Part shown: in pieces, positions 22,804-34,433 of the stretch
Layout: every line of letters begins with the position of its first letter
Numbering within the stretch: position 1 is the first letter of the stretch
Origin: Pseudeuparius sepicola
Lineage: Eukaryota > Arthropoda > Insecta > Coleoptera > Anthribidae
DNA length: 64,000 bases
Direction: 5' to 3'
Assembly (NCBI GenBank): GCA_963920635.1
Contig: OY987302.1
Span: 28,557,278 to 28,621,277 of the forward strand
Notes under the pieces: model-generated
What the model saw: the letters and a program-made list of their open reading frames with translations, nothing else
The model's database searches: none
What the model was told of the DNA's origin: nothing
Made by a program: the position numbers and the translations under genes

Positions 22804-23329
22804 ATGGCGCCAACTATTTCTGAAGCAGATAAACTTAAAAGATCAAAAACTTTGCACACTGATGAAATTAACCGTGTTAACGAAATTTATGATGTTGCTC
22901 GCACAGCACAAGAGAATTGCTCTCTTTATGCAGAATTAATAAAACCTTATAAATACATTGATCCAATTAATGACGCATTTAGTAAGCAAAATAATTTAAT
23001 TTGTTCATTTCTGGACGCAGAGCAAGATGAAGAGTTTAAGGTGGAAGAGGGGATAGATACGCAAATCATTCGAATCAAAACTTTTTCTGTAAAAGCTATT
23101 TATTATAAACTGTTTGAAAACGAAAATAACACTGCCAAACCTGAACACCGCGAAGAAGTTGATTTACCTTGGCCAAAACTCCCAGAAATGAAATTGTCTG
23201 TTTTTCGGGAAATGTAAAAGAATTTTCAACATATATTGACATATATATGACGCAATTGTTTACCGCAACAAATATCTTTCTAGCATAGAAAAATTTTCGA
23301 AAGTAGTTAAGCAAAGCGGGCATCAGGAC
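22804..23329 (+). pseudogene. gag: BEL/Pao-like gag N-terminal remnant
   Basis: The ATG at 22804 (MAPTISEADKLKRSK) opens 137 residues ending in PWPKLPEMKLSVF, which resembles the LPKLELPxFSG motif that begins the conserved gag region of BEL/Pao elements. The reading then continues in other frames as GNVKEFSTYID and YRNKYLSSIEKFSK, again gag-like, so at least two frameshifts are present. It stops where the LTR of element C begins at 23330. The family assignment rests on these motifs alone. No BEL pol is seen in the window. Confidence 0.5.
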
Positions 23330-23942
23330 AGTGACGTCACGGCCTCGGCCGCTACGTGGTAGATGTATATTTCCGACAGGTGAGGACTTGCATTTTGACC
23401 TGACGTGACCCCGATAGGACTTGCATTTTGACCCCGATACGTTATTTACCTTAAGTTAAGAATTGTTATGACATGTTCAGCTCCCCCTCTCTACCACTAG
23501 GTTTGGATATAAGGTGGTTCGTTCTAGCCGGAGAACTCAGTTTAGTTTGAAAGCAGAGAACATCAACAAGTTGACGTGCCTAAATCGGAAATCCAGCATC
23601 AAGTTGGCGGAATTGCCGCAAGATTTACCATTGAAAATATATTCAGGCAAGCTGGTGAAGACAAAATTCGGGGAATGCGTCTTACTGGAACTGTAGGAGA
23701 ATGTTCTGTTGTGCAGAGAGTCACGGTAGCATTCAAGTCACACTTGGAGGATTTCTTATCTGAAAGATATTCCCTCGTGTTTAAGGGACAACTCAACACA
23801 GGAAAGCATCATGCAGCGAATCAGTTTGAGATTGTAGAAAATAAAAATATTTAAACGAAAATAGTTTAGCCGTACTCCTTGTAACACGTTTACCAAAATA
23901 AACGTTTTTTAAAAAGCCTACTGCTGCGTTGATACATGTAAT
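23330..23942 (+). repeat. 5' LTR of element C
   Basis: It runs from AGTGACGTCACGG to GATACATGTAAT directly before the primer site. A TATA-like GATATAAGG (about 23506) lies about 20 bp before an arthropod initiator CTCAGTTTAG (about 23526), giving a plausible start. Only the final ~80 bp are confirmed by a second copy (50488-50572), so the left boundary is inferred. Open frames at 23514-23854 fall inside the transcribed part and are not called as genes. Confidence 0.55.
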
Positions 23943-23959
23943 TGGCGCAGTCGGTAGGA
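23943..23959 (+). promoter_or_regulatory. Primer binding site of element C, tRNA-Ser
   Basis: TGGCGCAGTCGGTAGGA follows the LTR end with no gap and is complementary to an insect tRNA-Ser 3' end (CCA plus acceptor stem). This is the primer known for the 17.6/297-type errantiviruses. About 335 bp between here and the protease frame hold no gag. Confidence 0.75.
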
Positions 23960-24295
23960 CGGGTCGCGGAAATCGCTGACGTTTGTGATACGAAAAAGAC
24001 TTTCTATCGCCGAAACTCGCGTTTTCCTTCGGAAAATTCCGTTAAGCGATCGGTCCGAAACAAGTCGTCTCCGTTAGAGACGAACGGTCACCGTAGCAGC
24101 CAGGCAACACCGACAACGAAGCAGGGCTGAGTTCCAAGAGCTGAAGGGCTAGCGACCAACGCCGAAGACCAGGGTAAGAGCCATTCCTTTTGACCGAACT
24201 GTCCTAAAAACTTCCTGCCGGAACAAGGAGTATTTAATCTCACTAGCGTAAGTTACTTTAAGAAAAGAAAATCAAAGAAAACAATTATGCCTCGA

Positions 24296-26800
24296 AGAAC
24301 CCGAAATCGAAATAAACAACTATGACAGTAGTACCTTACCCTATATAAAGACAAATAAACCCAAATTCATACTTTTAATTGATACAGGTGCGTCAAAATC
24401 TATTCTATCCCCATATTTCGCAGAAAAATATTTCCCAGACAAAATATATCACGAAAATTTTAATATAAAAACTTGTAATGATGTAAATAGATGCCGTTTC
24501 AAAGCAGACATACCTCTAAATGAATTGATTGGTTTTGACGATCGAATTACACTCCAGTTATTTCATTTTCATGACTTTTTCGACGCGTTAATCGGTTTTG
24601 AAGACATGAAACGCTTAAAATTAAAACCGGATTTTGAAAATAATATTTTTTGTAACGACAACACCTGCATTCAAATTCTCTACAAACATAATAAAGGTTC
24701 TCATATTTTTTCACTTCTTGTAAATCCGCAAGAAACATGCCTTGCAAAAATTCCTATTTCAAAGCAGACAGGCGACGTGATAATACATAAAAAAGAGATT
24801 TTCCCAAGTGTTTTATTCTAGAAACTCTGACCACTGCAAGAAATGGTCTCGTTATTGTTGAAATAGAAAACCATTCTAACGAAACAAAACTCTGGCGTCT
24901 AGATAAACCGTTCCCAGAACCTATTTTCTTGGAAATAAATAATGATTATTTTCTTTTTAATATCGAGGAAATAGTCGATACACCACCTCACAATAATAAC
25001 AAAAATCCTAATATTGAAAGACCTTATTCGAATTAACCACCTAAACCCGGAAGAAAAGCAATAGGTCCTACAACTTTGTCGAAATTATTCAGATTTATTT
25101 CATAATTCAAAAAAACTCTTTTACAAACCGTGTTAAACACGAGATAAGACAACTAACGAAGACCCCATACACGTAAAGTCTTATCGCTATCCTTACGCGT
25201 TAAAATCCGAAGTACAAAGACAAATGAAAAAAAAAGTATTAGACGACGAAATAATACGTCCTTCGTCTAGTAGTTGATCTTCCCCGATTTGGGTTGTTCC
25301 CAAGAAAGAAGATGCATCAGGCGAGAAAAAGTGGCGTATCGTCGTAGACTGTAGAAACATCAACGAAATTACCATTGACGATCGGTATCCCATCTCCAAT
25401 ATCACCGAAATATTAGATAAATTAGGTCGAAGCTCTTATTTTACCACCTTAGATCTAGCGTCGGGATTCCACCAAATTGAGATGGATCTTAAAAGCATAC
25501 CAAAAACTGCCTTCACTGTTGACAACGGACACTACGAGTACACTAGGATGCCATTCGGGTTAAAAAACGCGCCAGCCACTTTTCAGCGGGTTATGGACGA
25601 TGTCCTTCGCGACTTACAAGGACGAGTGTGCCTAGTTTACGTTGATGACATTATCATATTTTCGATCTCCCTGGATTAGTCTTTCAAAAATTGCGAGAAA
25701 TTTCCTATACCCAAAACTGTCAAAGAAATCAAATCTTTTCTCGGACTTCGAAAGTTCATTAAGGACTTTGCGAAAATAACCAAACCATTGACTAAGTGTC
25801 TAAAAAAAGGTGAAAAAATAATCCATAAAACGCATTCCTTCAATCTTTTAATCTTTGCAAAAAAATTCTTACCAATGACCCAATTCTACAATATCCTGAT
25901 CTATCCAAGCCATTTAACTTAACTACAGACGCGTCAAATTACGCCGTAGGCGCCGTCCTTTCACAAGGCCCCGTAGGCAACGACCTACCCGTACCATATG
26001 CTTCGCGGACATTGCATCCGGCAGAACTTAATTATTCCACGATCGAGAAAGAATTGCTCGCCATCATCTGGGCGACAACCTATTTTCGGCCATATCTTTT
26101 CGGAAATAGATTCAAAATTGTTACAGATCACAAACCTCTCATATAGACCCCGTGTCACGCCTTAGACATTGGAGACTTAAACTTTCAGAACACCAATTTG
26201 AGATAGTTTACAAAAAGGGCAAAGCAAATACAAATGCTGATTAATATAATCTCCGACATATTGATTAGACCGGCTAACCAACAACTCGCTCAAAATAACA
26301 CCCATTCACAGTCTATACAAACTGAAAATGTCACCAAAAATACCCAAATTGACTCGGACACAAATGATACGGTCCACACGGTAGCAGAAAACCCTGTCTT
26401 TACAATGCCAATAACCGAAAAGTGCGTTAATTCGTTTAAAAATCAAATTATTGTTTCTTCTAATGACAAAATGATACGTAAATACGTAATCAGATCACGA
26501 CCTTTTAACGAAAATTCACGAATAACAGTATCACTACCTTTAAGAAACTTTGAACCAGAAGTTATTAGTTTTATTAAAGAATATGTAGAACACAAAAAGA
26601 CTTATTGTCTATATTTTAAAACACCCGAAATAATTCCTGACTTCTCTAATATTGTTCGTGAAACTTTTCAAAAGTCTTCTTTCAAATGGATTAAAAGTCC
26701 AACGTATTTAGATGACGTTACTTACGAAGAACAAGAAAAATTAAAATACCATCACGAGGGCAAAGTATGCCATAGAGCGAGGGGGAAATCGGTACCCAAA
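24296..26800 (+). pseudogene. pol: Fragmented pol of element C
   Basis: The protease has an intact LLIDTGASKSIL site near 24380-24420, and the frame stays open to 24821. Reverse transcriptase (about 25145-25679) includes [24 protein letters not shown] and YVDDIII, with one TGA upstream and TAG at 25677. The thumb region is deleted: the text jumps to [14 protein letters not shown]. RNase H follows at about 25885-26250 (TTDASNYAVGAV, YASRTLHPAE, VTDHKPLI) with a stop. The open frame 26234-26986 holds the spacer before integrase and ends in YHHEGKVCHR, the start of the integrase zinc motif. Integrase catalytic residues are missing. This copy cannot function. Confidence 0.7.
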
Positions 26801-26811
26801 TCTTGTACACT

Positions 26812-26985
26812 AAAATGCACCTTTGAGCAAAAAATGCCCAAAATGCACCGAAATTCCCCGAAATGCGTCGACATGCCCCAAAATGCACTGAAATGCCTTG
26901 AAATGCCCCGAAATGCTTCGAAATTCACCGAAATGCCGCGAAATGCACCGAAATGCCCCCTATTTGTACACCGAAATGCTCCATG
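26812..26985. repeat. 10-bp minisatellite, consensus CGAAATGCMC
   Basis: Degenerate tandem units such as CGAAATGCCC, CGAAATGCTT, CGAAATTCAC and CGAAATGCAC follow one another every 10 bp for about 170 bp, then fade out. The array replaces the rest of the integrase of element C. Because 10 bp is not a multiple of three, the apparent K/R/N/P/C-rich C-terminus of the ORF at 26234-26986 is only a reading of the satellite. Confidence 0.75.
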
Positions 26986-26989
26986 AATT

Positions 26990-27560
26990 TCTCCATCGGA
27001 ACACTCTATTTGCTATTTTTTGGCAATGAAAAGGTTCAATCTTTGGCAAAAGAGGTTGAGAGGTGTCTATATACCTACCTAATACCTACCAACTAAGACA
27101 AAGTCACAAGAGCAATTTAAATACCATTTATTGGAAAAATAAAAATCCTCTTTTAAAAATAAATAGATATACACTTTAAAACATGAAACACTATGCCAAA
27201 ATAAAAATACCCTCTGTTATAAAAAATAATACCTAAATAAAATATTTGAAAGATAATAATCGAGATAATAATATATCTCTTGCCTATGAGAAAATACCTA
27301 TCTCTGTTTAACTCGTACCTTTTCGGCCTAGGTATCTTTTTCAAAATGCCCACTATTAATCAAATTGAGTAGCAATCTTGTAGAAATGTCCTTGAAAGGA
27401 TCATATCCCATTTTTCATAACTTTCAAATTTTTGTATAAATTGTATAAAGTTTATAAATTACACAAGAATAGAAAAATCTTTACACTGTCTTAACAGCTT
27501 AACTGAAAATTTGACATTCTAGCAGTAAACATTTTTCCACGGTTGTTTCATTGTCTCACC
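26990..27560. other. AT-rich spacer
   Basis: There is no supported gene. The minus frame at 27153-27353 is AT-biased and unrecognised. Nothing repeat-like was matched within the window. Confidence 0.4.
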
Positions 27561-28655
27561 GTCCAAAGCCTACTTGTTGAAAGGGCGCGCTTCCAATTTT
27601 ATACATGAAATCATAATGAACATCTTGATATTCCTGACTCTACAGAACACTGTCTTATAGCTTTTATTTGGATATGCCGCGAAGAATCCCAAAACGGCAA
27701 TTTCATTATCTGTGTTGTTTACAATTGGCTTATTCTTTTGTATTGTTGCCTTGACGGCACCGAAATTTTTAAAGTTTTGCATTATTCGCTTAACAGTGTT
27801 TGCCAATGGTTTCTGTTTTTCCGGATATCGAGCAGCAAATGTATTACAAGTTCTTGATATAACTCTGTTGCATTCTCCATAAATAATAAATAAATTTAAA
27901 TAGTCTTCGTTTGCGTAATTTAACCGTGCCGGCATTGTTTACAATAATTTTAAACTAAATGACATTTCTTCATTCTCTGACAATCATATAATCAGCCATG
28001 GCCAACTAGATTTATCAAACTTAAAAAAACGCCCCCTTGATGAAGAAGTGGAAAATTAGTTTTTTGTAAATAAATCGAAAATGATAACATTTAGGTATAG
28101 GGAACTAAACACAAACTTGTCCTATTTTTTTGTGCTGAATACGGCTACTACAAAAAAGGGTTTTTCCATTTGAAAATTTTGAGTTTTTGGCATTTTTTAA
28201 ATTATTATTTATTATAATAAATAATTTTTTGTGAGCACCCTATACAAGATCGGAAACTTTCTTTATGGTATTTCTCTGCACCAAGCCTTTGACTACAAGA
28301 GCACGTTATGAAATATGTAGCCGTTATGAAGAAACTGTCAATTAAGTACGGTTCTGCATCTGCCATTTTTTCTCTAAAATGGCAAATATCTCAAAGACGG
28401 TTGAATTTAGGTATAGGACATGATATGAAATGTACCTAGAATTTTCCGTAGAATAAAAAAATGCAATAAAATATAGCGTGATCCATTTAAAATAACGAAG
28501 TTGTCATCGACTTCCGGTATAACCGGAAGTGCCGTCATTTTGATAATATTTTAGATGAATAGTACTCATTGACATTGGTCAGCTGCCAAATTTTCAAAAA
28601 AATTCTGTTTACTTTTTGAGATATCGATCGCTGCAGTTCGTGGTGAGACACCCTG
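27560..28655 (-). mobile_element. Truncated mariner-like element M2
   Basis: The right end is the reverse complement of CAGGGTGTCTCACCACGAAC, followed by TA at 28656-28657. The transposase N-terminus lies inside on the minus strand (27570-27935). A subterminal near-palindrome GACTTCCGGTATAACCGGAA at about 28509 resembles the ACTTCCGGTTATA motif in both arms of M1. The left part, including most of the transposase and the other terminus, is missing. Confidence 0.6.
27570..27935 (-). pseudogene. Mariner-like transposase N-terminal fragment
   Basis: It is 121 residues starting MPARLNYANEDYLN, with the helix-turn-helix typical of the insect mariner-like transposases that carry a DUF4817-type N-terminus. 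RYPEKQKPL and NTVKRIMQNF are recognisable family blocks. The second half (after FFAAYPNKS) loses similarity, probably through frameshift, and the catalytic aspartates are absent. It binds DNA ends in intact relatives. Confidence 0.65.
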
Positions 28656-28657
28656 TA

Positions 28658-29816
28658 TATGTACGCTCGTAGGTACGTATATTAGTCTGTATATTACATA
28701 CGCAGCACAAAAGGCAGTCAATATTTGACGCGTTCGACCAGGGCGACTGCGAGTGCAGGTCTGCGGGCTGCAGCGCTGCCTACCTTGAAGTTACACATTA
28801 CCGTATTTTGGGGTTATATCTGGTTTGCACGACTGCCATCTTGTATTTAAGAGCGAAATTAAGTGCTTTGGGTTTAGGACACAAACAGAAATAATTATAA
28901 ATAAGTACAAAAAACGACATCTATCAATCAGTGCAAATATTTATTAAAACTTAAATTTGTCTTTCCAGCTTGCAAATAACATTCAATAAAATAAATAACA
29001 TTTAACCAATATATACTATACTGCATAATTACTGTACAATTGTGTGCGGTAGCCGTAGCCACGTTCGGACCTTGGCTTTTCTCCTCACTTCCCTGTGCGT
29101 CTACCGTTCTTGAACCAAACCCACAATTTAACACAGGGTTGCCGGATTAATTGAATTAAATTGAAATCTAACTACTCAAATGGAAAAGGTGTTTGATATT
29201 ATGGAAATGGAAAGTAATGAGTTTAGGTATCTCGATACTCAACAACAACAAATACGTTACATTATTTGAACTTGTTTTCGAGAGTATATGAGTTTACGCG
29301 TTCAATAATCACAACAACAATTTTTGAAAAAAAAAATTAAATAAAAAAAGACGTGCAAGTACCTTTTCTAGAAGTTCTAATTTGACTCAAAGTACGAGAA
29401 GCTTTTCTGGAATTTATTAACACCAAATTCAATTCAAATTCTGGTTTTACATAACATTCTCTCAGCATTAAAGGAATTAACATTATTACTAAAGTAAGTA
29501 GAAGGTGCATTATAGAATCATGTAATGTAATTCTTCATGATGTGTACTTCTGATAACAGCATATATCTTTTGAAGTATAAAAAAGGTACCTATAACAATA
29601 GAGAATAAAACATCCATGCCCATGGTCAATGAATTTGAAAAGTACTGAAATAATAAGACGCAGTAGGTAGTTGTTTTTTATATAAAATTTTATTCTAAAA
29701 CACCCATTTAACTTGACATAATAATAATGATAATAACAACAATAACAATAATAAAGTTTAATCTGACATTTATTTAAAATTTGCATTAGAAATAACAGAA
29801 AACAATACATAGATAA
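28658..29816. other. Intergenic segment without a supported gene
   Basis: There is a locally GC-richer patch at about 28735-28790. Short frames at 28928-29134 and 29535-29810 lack motifs. A run of ATAATA words lies at 29715-29755. Confidence 0.4.
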
Positions 29817-29824
29817 ATACTATT

Positions 29825-30073
29825 CAGTGGCGTCGCGTGACTTCAGAACCAGGGGGGCACATTCAATTTTTTTTTCTCAAGACTGAACGTATTTCAATAT
29901 TTTTTATCGCAATTTTATTTTACCGGAACAAAATTTTCATATTTTTAATAAACCAACAAGACAAAAAAATAATATATGAAACAAAAAGAAATAATAATAA
30001 TAAATCTTGTACTGTCACTGCCAGGGGGCCGTTCCCCCCTGCCCCCCCCCCCCCCCCCGACGCAACGCCACTG
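29825..30073. mobile_element. Short hAT-type MITE, imperfect 8-bp target duplication
   Basis: It starts CAGTGGCGTCGCGTGAC and ends with the complement of CAGTGGCGTTGCGTC. The flanks are ATACTATT (29817-29824) and ATAATATT (30074-30081), seven of eight identical. The interior has a C-tract at about 30036-30058. CAGTGGCGT ends and 8-bp duplications fit hAT. A CACATG microsatellite follows at about 30094. Confidence 0.65.
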
Positions 30074-30081
30074 ATAATATT

Positions 30082-30689
30082 TGTGGCAGGCAATGCACAT
30101 GCACATGCACATACACAAAAGGAAATATAAAATAAACGTTAAATAACCATAAAATCCTTCTTGTTAACTAGTATGTATGTATAATAAGTAATTGAACATA
30201 ATGACAAAGACAGATTGAATAGAATGAATTGAAAAAGTTTATCTACATTTTTTTAGAAATACGTTTTATTAGCTATGATATGATTACAATACGCTACAAA
30301 TAAACTCAATAATAAGTATATAATAGCAAATAGAAAAAAATTTGCCAAAATATTCAAGACACTTCCGAGTAAAAAGTTATATATAATAGTTTTATATACT
30401 TACAGGTATTACTCTACAGATAATAGATATTTTAAAAATCCTTTTTTATAGCTGTCTAAAAACGTTTTTGTTCAAAATTTTGAATATTTTCCATCTTGGC
30501 AAAAAAATCCGGCTAAAAATCGAGTTGCTATTAAATTACGTTTAAAAATCGCGCAAAAATTATATGATCTTTGGCAGACTTTATCAGTGCTGCTATGTTT
30601 GTGACCACTAATTCCATGATCTTTTTGTGCACATTGCACAATGCACAACCGGAAAATTTCAAAATCATGTGTCTTACTTTTCCGCACGC
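30082..30689. other. AT-rich intergenic segment
   Basis: No gene, repeat pair or regulatory signal could be supported here. Confidence 0.4.
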
Positions 30690-30838
30690 TTGTAGAAAAA
30701 ATAGTGTTCCTAACTCTTGCGGAAAGTGTCTTTTCCACACTCGATTGCTTGGCTGAACTCCGCTACGCGTCGTTCAGTCAACTGCAATCGCGTGCGGAAA
30801 AGTGGCACTTTCCGCACTTGTTAGGAAATATACTATTG
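30690..30838. repeat. Hairpin with ~65-bp arms
   Basis: The left arm includes TTCCTAACTCTTGCGGAAAGTG and CACTCGATTGC; the right arm is the imperfect reverse complement (GCAATCGCGTGCGGAAAAGTG... TTGTTAGGAA). The loop is CTCCGCTACGCGTCG. Small ORFs on both strands here read the palindrome. Confidence 0.6.
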
Positions 30839-30879
30839 CTTGTTCTTAAAGTAAGGTTGGCATAGAAATAATTTCACAT

Positions 30880-30957
30880 TTCTTGTACAGGGGATTCAAA
30901 AAATTGAAAAACGTAAAATGGTACAAGACTAAATTGCCTTTATTTGTGGAGTTGTGA
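30880..30957. repeat. Second copy of the 1-92 repeat, inverted
   Basis: It begins CTTGTACAGGGGATTCAAAA and is the reverse complement of 1-92 with a few mismatches. It lies directly after the hairpin at 30690-30838. The far end of the element is not identified. Confidence 0.6.
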
Positions 30958-32260
30958 AATTGTCTGAAATTATAAGGTAGCCCGTGGTGCCAAATTTGGC
31001 ACGCTTTGATTAAAGGACAACATTAGGAATGCCGTTTCTTCAATCTCTTTAGCTGAGTATTAGAAGAAGTTTATCTGAATTAATTTTTCATTTGAAAACG
31101 TGCTGAATATGGTGGCAGTGTGTTTGAGTAGATAAGTAATATGTTTAATGTTGTATGTTAATTAATAATACTTTGATTTCCATTGGGAAATTTTGATGAT
31201 TAGAAATAAATTAAAGTATGTCGATTTTTCCAAATTATTACCTATTATGGACTGCCTTTTAATTTTGAACAACTCTTCCTAATAACCTTTTTCCATATCT
31301 TCATAAATAAAGGCATGATGATGAATAGGGTAGGTGCTTGCAAACGTTTTCTTCTCAATGAAAATTTGTTTGGAATACAAAGGCCTTATATCCAAAATGC
31401 CTTTGTGCTATCTGAAGCTGCAAAACTTCAATTAGTTTCTTCTATAATCTAATTTAATTTTTAAACAAAGGTTATTTTAGCCACCTGTCGTTTAAAACCA
31501 CCTCTAGTGTGGAAGGTGGATTTTTTACTTTTCTATGAGATGTGTCTATAAATAATAAACTTGAGAAAATAAAATTATAAATATCTGTTTTTTATGTAAT
31601 GAAGTAATAAATAATTGCGACAGAGCTCTCATAAGAGAAAAGAGTCTAAGAGTCTAAGTTTTTACAATTTATTTACCAATATTACGTACAACACGACACC
31701 AGTTTATTATACTCAATAGATTAGTAATATTCGAAAATCAATAACAACAGAATCAAATAATTATTACAAAATCATATACTACAACAAAAGTCGAACTGTG
31801 CCACAACGAGAAAAATAAAATATTTTTGGCAAATGAAAAACTCCTAATTTATTATTGAGGCGAAATAATACCACACAAATACACCTGTGAACAAATTAAT
31901 CTGATTAATAATTTTTGTATTCGCGGCAACGGAAAGTATATTCTGTGAGACGGAAACTAGGCGTAGGAAATGCGGCGGAGTCAACTAAATAATCCAACTA
32001 GTATAGAAACGGTGGTCTGACAACACGGCGCGTAATTGTGAAGTGCGGGTAATAAGAGAAAATCGGAAAATTGTGATATCTACGGTTATAAACTATAAGC
32101 AAGAAACTCTCTTTGTATCAAACAATGTGGCCCATAACACTTTACTATAGGCCTTTAGGTGACGGCGGCAGATTTTAGAAAAGAAAATTAGATAAAAATT
32201 AAGTGGTGCCGTCTGACAAGCGCGGTTTATTTTATTTCTTTAATTCTCAGTATTTCTAGA
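30958..32260. other. Intergenic DNA, right part possibly LTR D
   Basis: No ORF or repeat is supported in 30958-31900. From about 31918 the text becomes richer in CGG words, like element D, so the 3' LTR of D may extend leftward to here; the boundary cannot be fixed because the other LTR lacks this part. Confidence 0.35.
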
Positions 32261-33302
32261 AGGGTCTGGCCTCTTGCCTGGCAGTACCAAAAATTGGGAA
32301 TCGGCGGACAATGGCCGGCAGCTAGACCTGAGATCAAGTGGAAAAATAGCCTGTAGTCGACTTTTCAGGTTACGTAACGGCCCGGCCGCTTGCCTGGCAG
32401 TACAAGAACTCTACAATAGCAATGGCCAGCAACGAAAACTTATATACCTGGAATTAGTCGAAAAAAAAAAAGTTTAGTTTGACTTCTGGCTTTGCAGAGT
32501 ACCGACCTGGCCGATTGTCTAGCAGTACCAAAAATTGGCACTCTACGGACAATGGCCGGCAGTTACACCTGACGTCAAGTACAAACTATTTATCTGTTGA
32601 TCTCGGGTTTTGCAACGGACCTGGCCTCTTGCCTATGGCACTACTAGGACTTTACAATAGCAAGGGCCGGCAGTTAAACCTGATATCACCTTTTTATAAA
32701 TGACAAAATTCAAACAAAGAAAATACCTTGGACACTATAACAAAATGAAATGGTTATCATACAAGAGTTTCTTACCTATACTGCTCAATCGGCGGTCGAT
32801 CAAAATCTGATCAATTAGTATTTTTCGGTTCCCCTTTTATACCCGAGTCCGGCCGGGCTGGTGGGGTCGGAAAAAAAGAGCCCGGTTACTATGCCGGCAT
32901 CGAGGCTTGGTGCGCGGTGCGAAATACATAAAAAAAACTAGAAAAATCTCATACACCAATAGCCGGCGATGCGACGCAGCTTCCGGTAATAAGACTAAAT
33001 AGTATGACTAAATTAAATCGGTTTTCCAAAAAGAAACGCGTCTCTAGCCCTAAAAATAACGATTATTTCCTACTACATATATTTTCAAAAATATTGCCCG
33101 CCTACAATCAATAGCGACTTTTAAAACACGGTATATAAAATACGAAAATACGGAAAATAAGATTTTGTTCAAATGAAAATATATTACTTGCTTTTTATGC
33201 ATCTATCTAGCCGGTGAAAATAATAAAAATACTCGGTGCGGTCGGCAGAAAAAAATTAAAAATACGTTCCTTTCTAGTAAAAAAATAACGAACTTCGTTA
33301 CA
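32261..33302 (-). repeat. 3' LTR of element D with four tandem ~115-bp units
   Basis: Read on the minus strand it begins TGTAACGAAGTTCGTTATTT after the purine run AAAGGGGG (33303-33310). The 32751-33302 part matches 37205-37695 with a 90-bp segment missing in the latter. Farther in, the phrase CTGGCCTCTTGCCTGGCAGTAC recurs in degenerate form at about 32266, 32380, 32506 and 32619, giving four tandem units of about 113-126 bp. The left boundary is not determined. Confidence 0.65.
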
Positions 33303-33407
33303 CCCCCTTTACTTCGGTAAAAAAAATTAATTTCCTATCTAATAATTTTTTTAAATTTATAATTTCCCCAAAAAAAACATTACCTATTCGGAATTTCAAA
33401 AAACTAA

Positions 33408-33833
33408 TTATGACCGGTGAAAAGTGTTGCAGCCACATGTGCGGCACGGTGGTAGATTATAGACTGGTCGTGTTTGACTTAACCGGATTCGGAGATGTAA
33501 AGGTAGTTGAGCAATGTGAGGATATACGCGATTGGCACATTTACAGTCCCTAGAGAAAATTCCAATTTTTCCGCAACAAGAACAAAACTTTAGTGGTGGT
33601 CCTCGGTAAGCCCATCTTTGATGTCCGGGTTGTCCACATCTCCAGCATTTGCTACCAGGGGATGGGATATGTCCATAATCCGGTGGGGCCTGCTTGGAAG
33701 TCGCTGTTGTCGGTGGTGGTACTTCGGGGCTCGGTGGAGTTGGTTCGGGGCTCGGTAGAGTTGGTTCGGGACTCGGTAGTGACCAGTCCTCATCAAAAAG
33801 GTCCAAGAGGTCCTGACTACTTATTTCGCTCAT
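33408..33833 (-). CDS. Post-integrase ORF of element D with zinc knuckle
   Basis: The ATG at 33833 (MSEISSQDLLDLFDEDW) opens 141 residues: an acidic start, then proline repeats (SPEPTLPSPEPTPPSPE), then CWRCGQPGHQRW and CSCCGKIGIFSRDC, a CCHC-like pair with the last cysteine of the first knuckle replaced by tyrosine. A related pair (CWRCGKEGHYRNAC, CSRCGTEGILSRDC) lies in the gag region of the same element at about 35055-35135, so this looks like a second zinc-knuckle protein or a captured gag tail. It ends in another cysteine cluster (CRTCGC). The frame is fused upstream to the integrase remnant. The role is not known to me; nucleic-acid binding is inferred. Confidence 0.5.
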   Translation of the reverse strand: MSEISSQDLLDLFDEDWSLPSPEPTLPSPEPTPPSPEVPPPTTATSKQAPPDYGHIPSPGSKCWRCGQPGHQRWAYRGPPLKFCSCCGKIGIFSRDCKCANRVYPHIAQLPLHLRIRLSQTRPVYNLPPCRTCGCNTFHRS

Positions 33834-34433
33834 TGTAGTTTGGTACGGCTCTGTAACATAAATATTATTAAATAAATAATGGTGTCTGTTAACCCTTTGC
33901 GGGTTTTGGGCGGGGGTAAAACAAGGGGAAGGTTGTTGGCTACTTTTAAGTTGTTGGCAGCATTGACAACTATGTACATATCTGGCAATGTCTCGGAACA
34001 TACCTGGCCAGTAGGAGCGTAGTGCCATTTTGGCTGTAGTTTTTGCAATTCCCAAATGATTTACGGTTGGGTTGTCATGGTTCTCCCGCAGCACTCGTGG
34101 TCTGGCGAGTTTTGGAACACACAACTTCCACGGGTCGGACATTTCGCCGTTAATGCGATCAGTATTGTCCCAAATGCATCGGTATAGAGTATTATTTCGG
34201 ATATGATACTCTGGGTAACATTCGGGATTTTTCAGCGCCTCCTCTATTCTCCTTGTATACCAGGAACAGGTTTCGGTACCTCCCAGCATATATAATGGAG
34301 AGACCTCTTTCTCGGTCCCCTCCCTAGCGGTTTCTAGAGACGGTTCTTGAGTTAGAGCGTTGACAACACGGCTGGGAACTCTGTTTCGGTACAGGCAGTT
34401 CCTGTGGTTATCAGACGGCTTTAAGATCAACAT
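33834..34433 (-). pseudogene. Integrase N-terminal remnant of element D
   Basis: The open frame has a linker after the RNase H region (RVVNALTQEP, like the usual ADALSR block), then HDNPTVNHLG, RSYWPGMFRDIARYV and CQCCQQLK. That is a recognisable HHCC zinc domain of a retrotransposon integrase. After SSQQPSP it jumps to unrelated sequence leading into the next ORF, so the catalytic core is deleted. Reverse transcriptase and RNase H should lie between this and the protease at 34650 but are absent. Confidence 0.6.

Larger units (their letters stand above)
23330..26800 (+). mobile_element. Errantivirus-like gypsy element C, broken
   Basis: It has a probable 5' LTR (23330-23942) starting AGTGACGTCACGG, a tRNA-Ser primer site, protease, RT, RNase H and the start of integrase. 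Gag, most of integrase, any env and the 3' LTR are absent. The AGT-type LTR start and the tRNA-Ser primer resemble the 17.6/297 errantivirus group. The right end runs into a 10-bp minisatellite at 26812. The 3' end of a related LTR lies alone at 50488-50572. Confidence 0.7.

Noticed and set aside
23514..23854. Two overlapping frames (60 and 92 residues) before the primer site of C
   Set aside because: They fall inside the inferred LTR downstream of its initiator, overlap each other in different frames and match nothing I know.
28928..29134. 68-residue minus-strand frame near a GC-rich patch
   Set aside because: No motif and no credible splice partner found.
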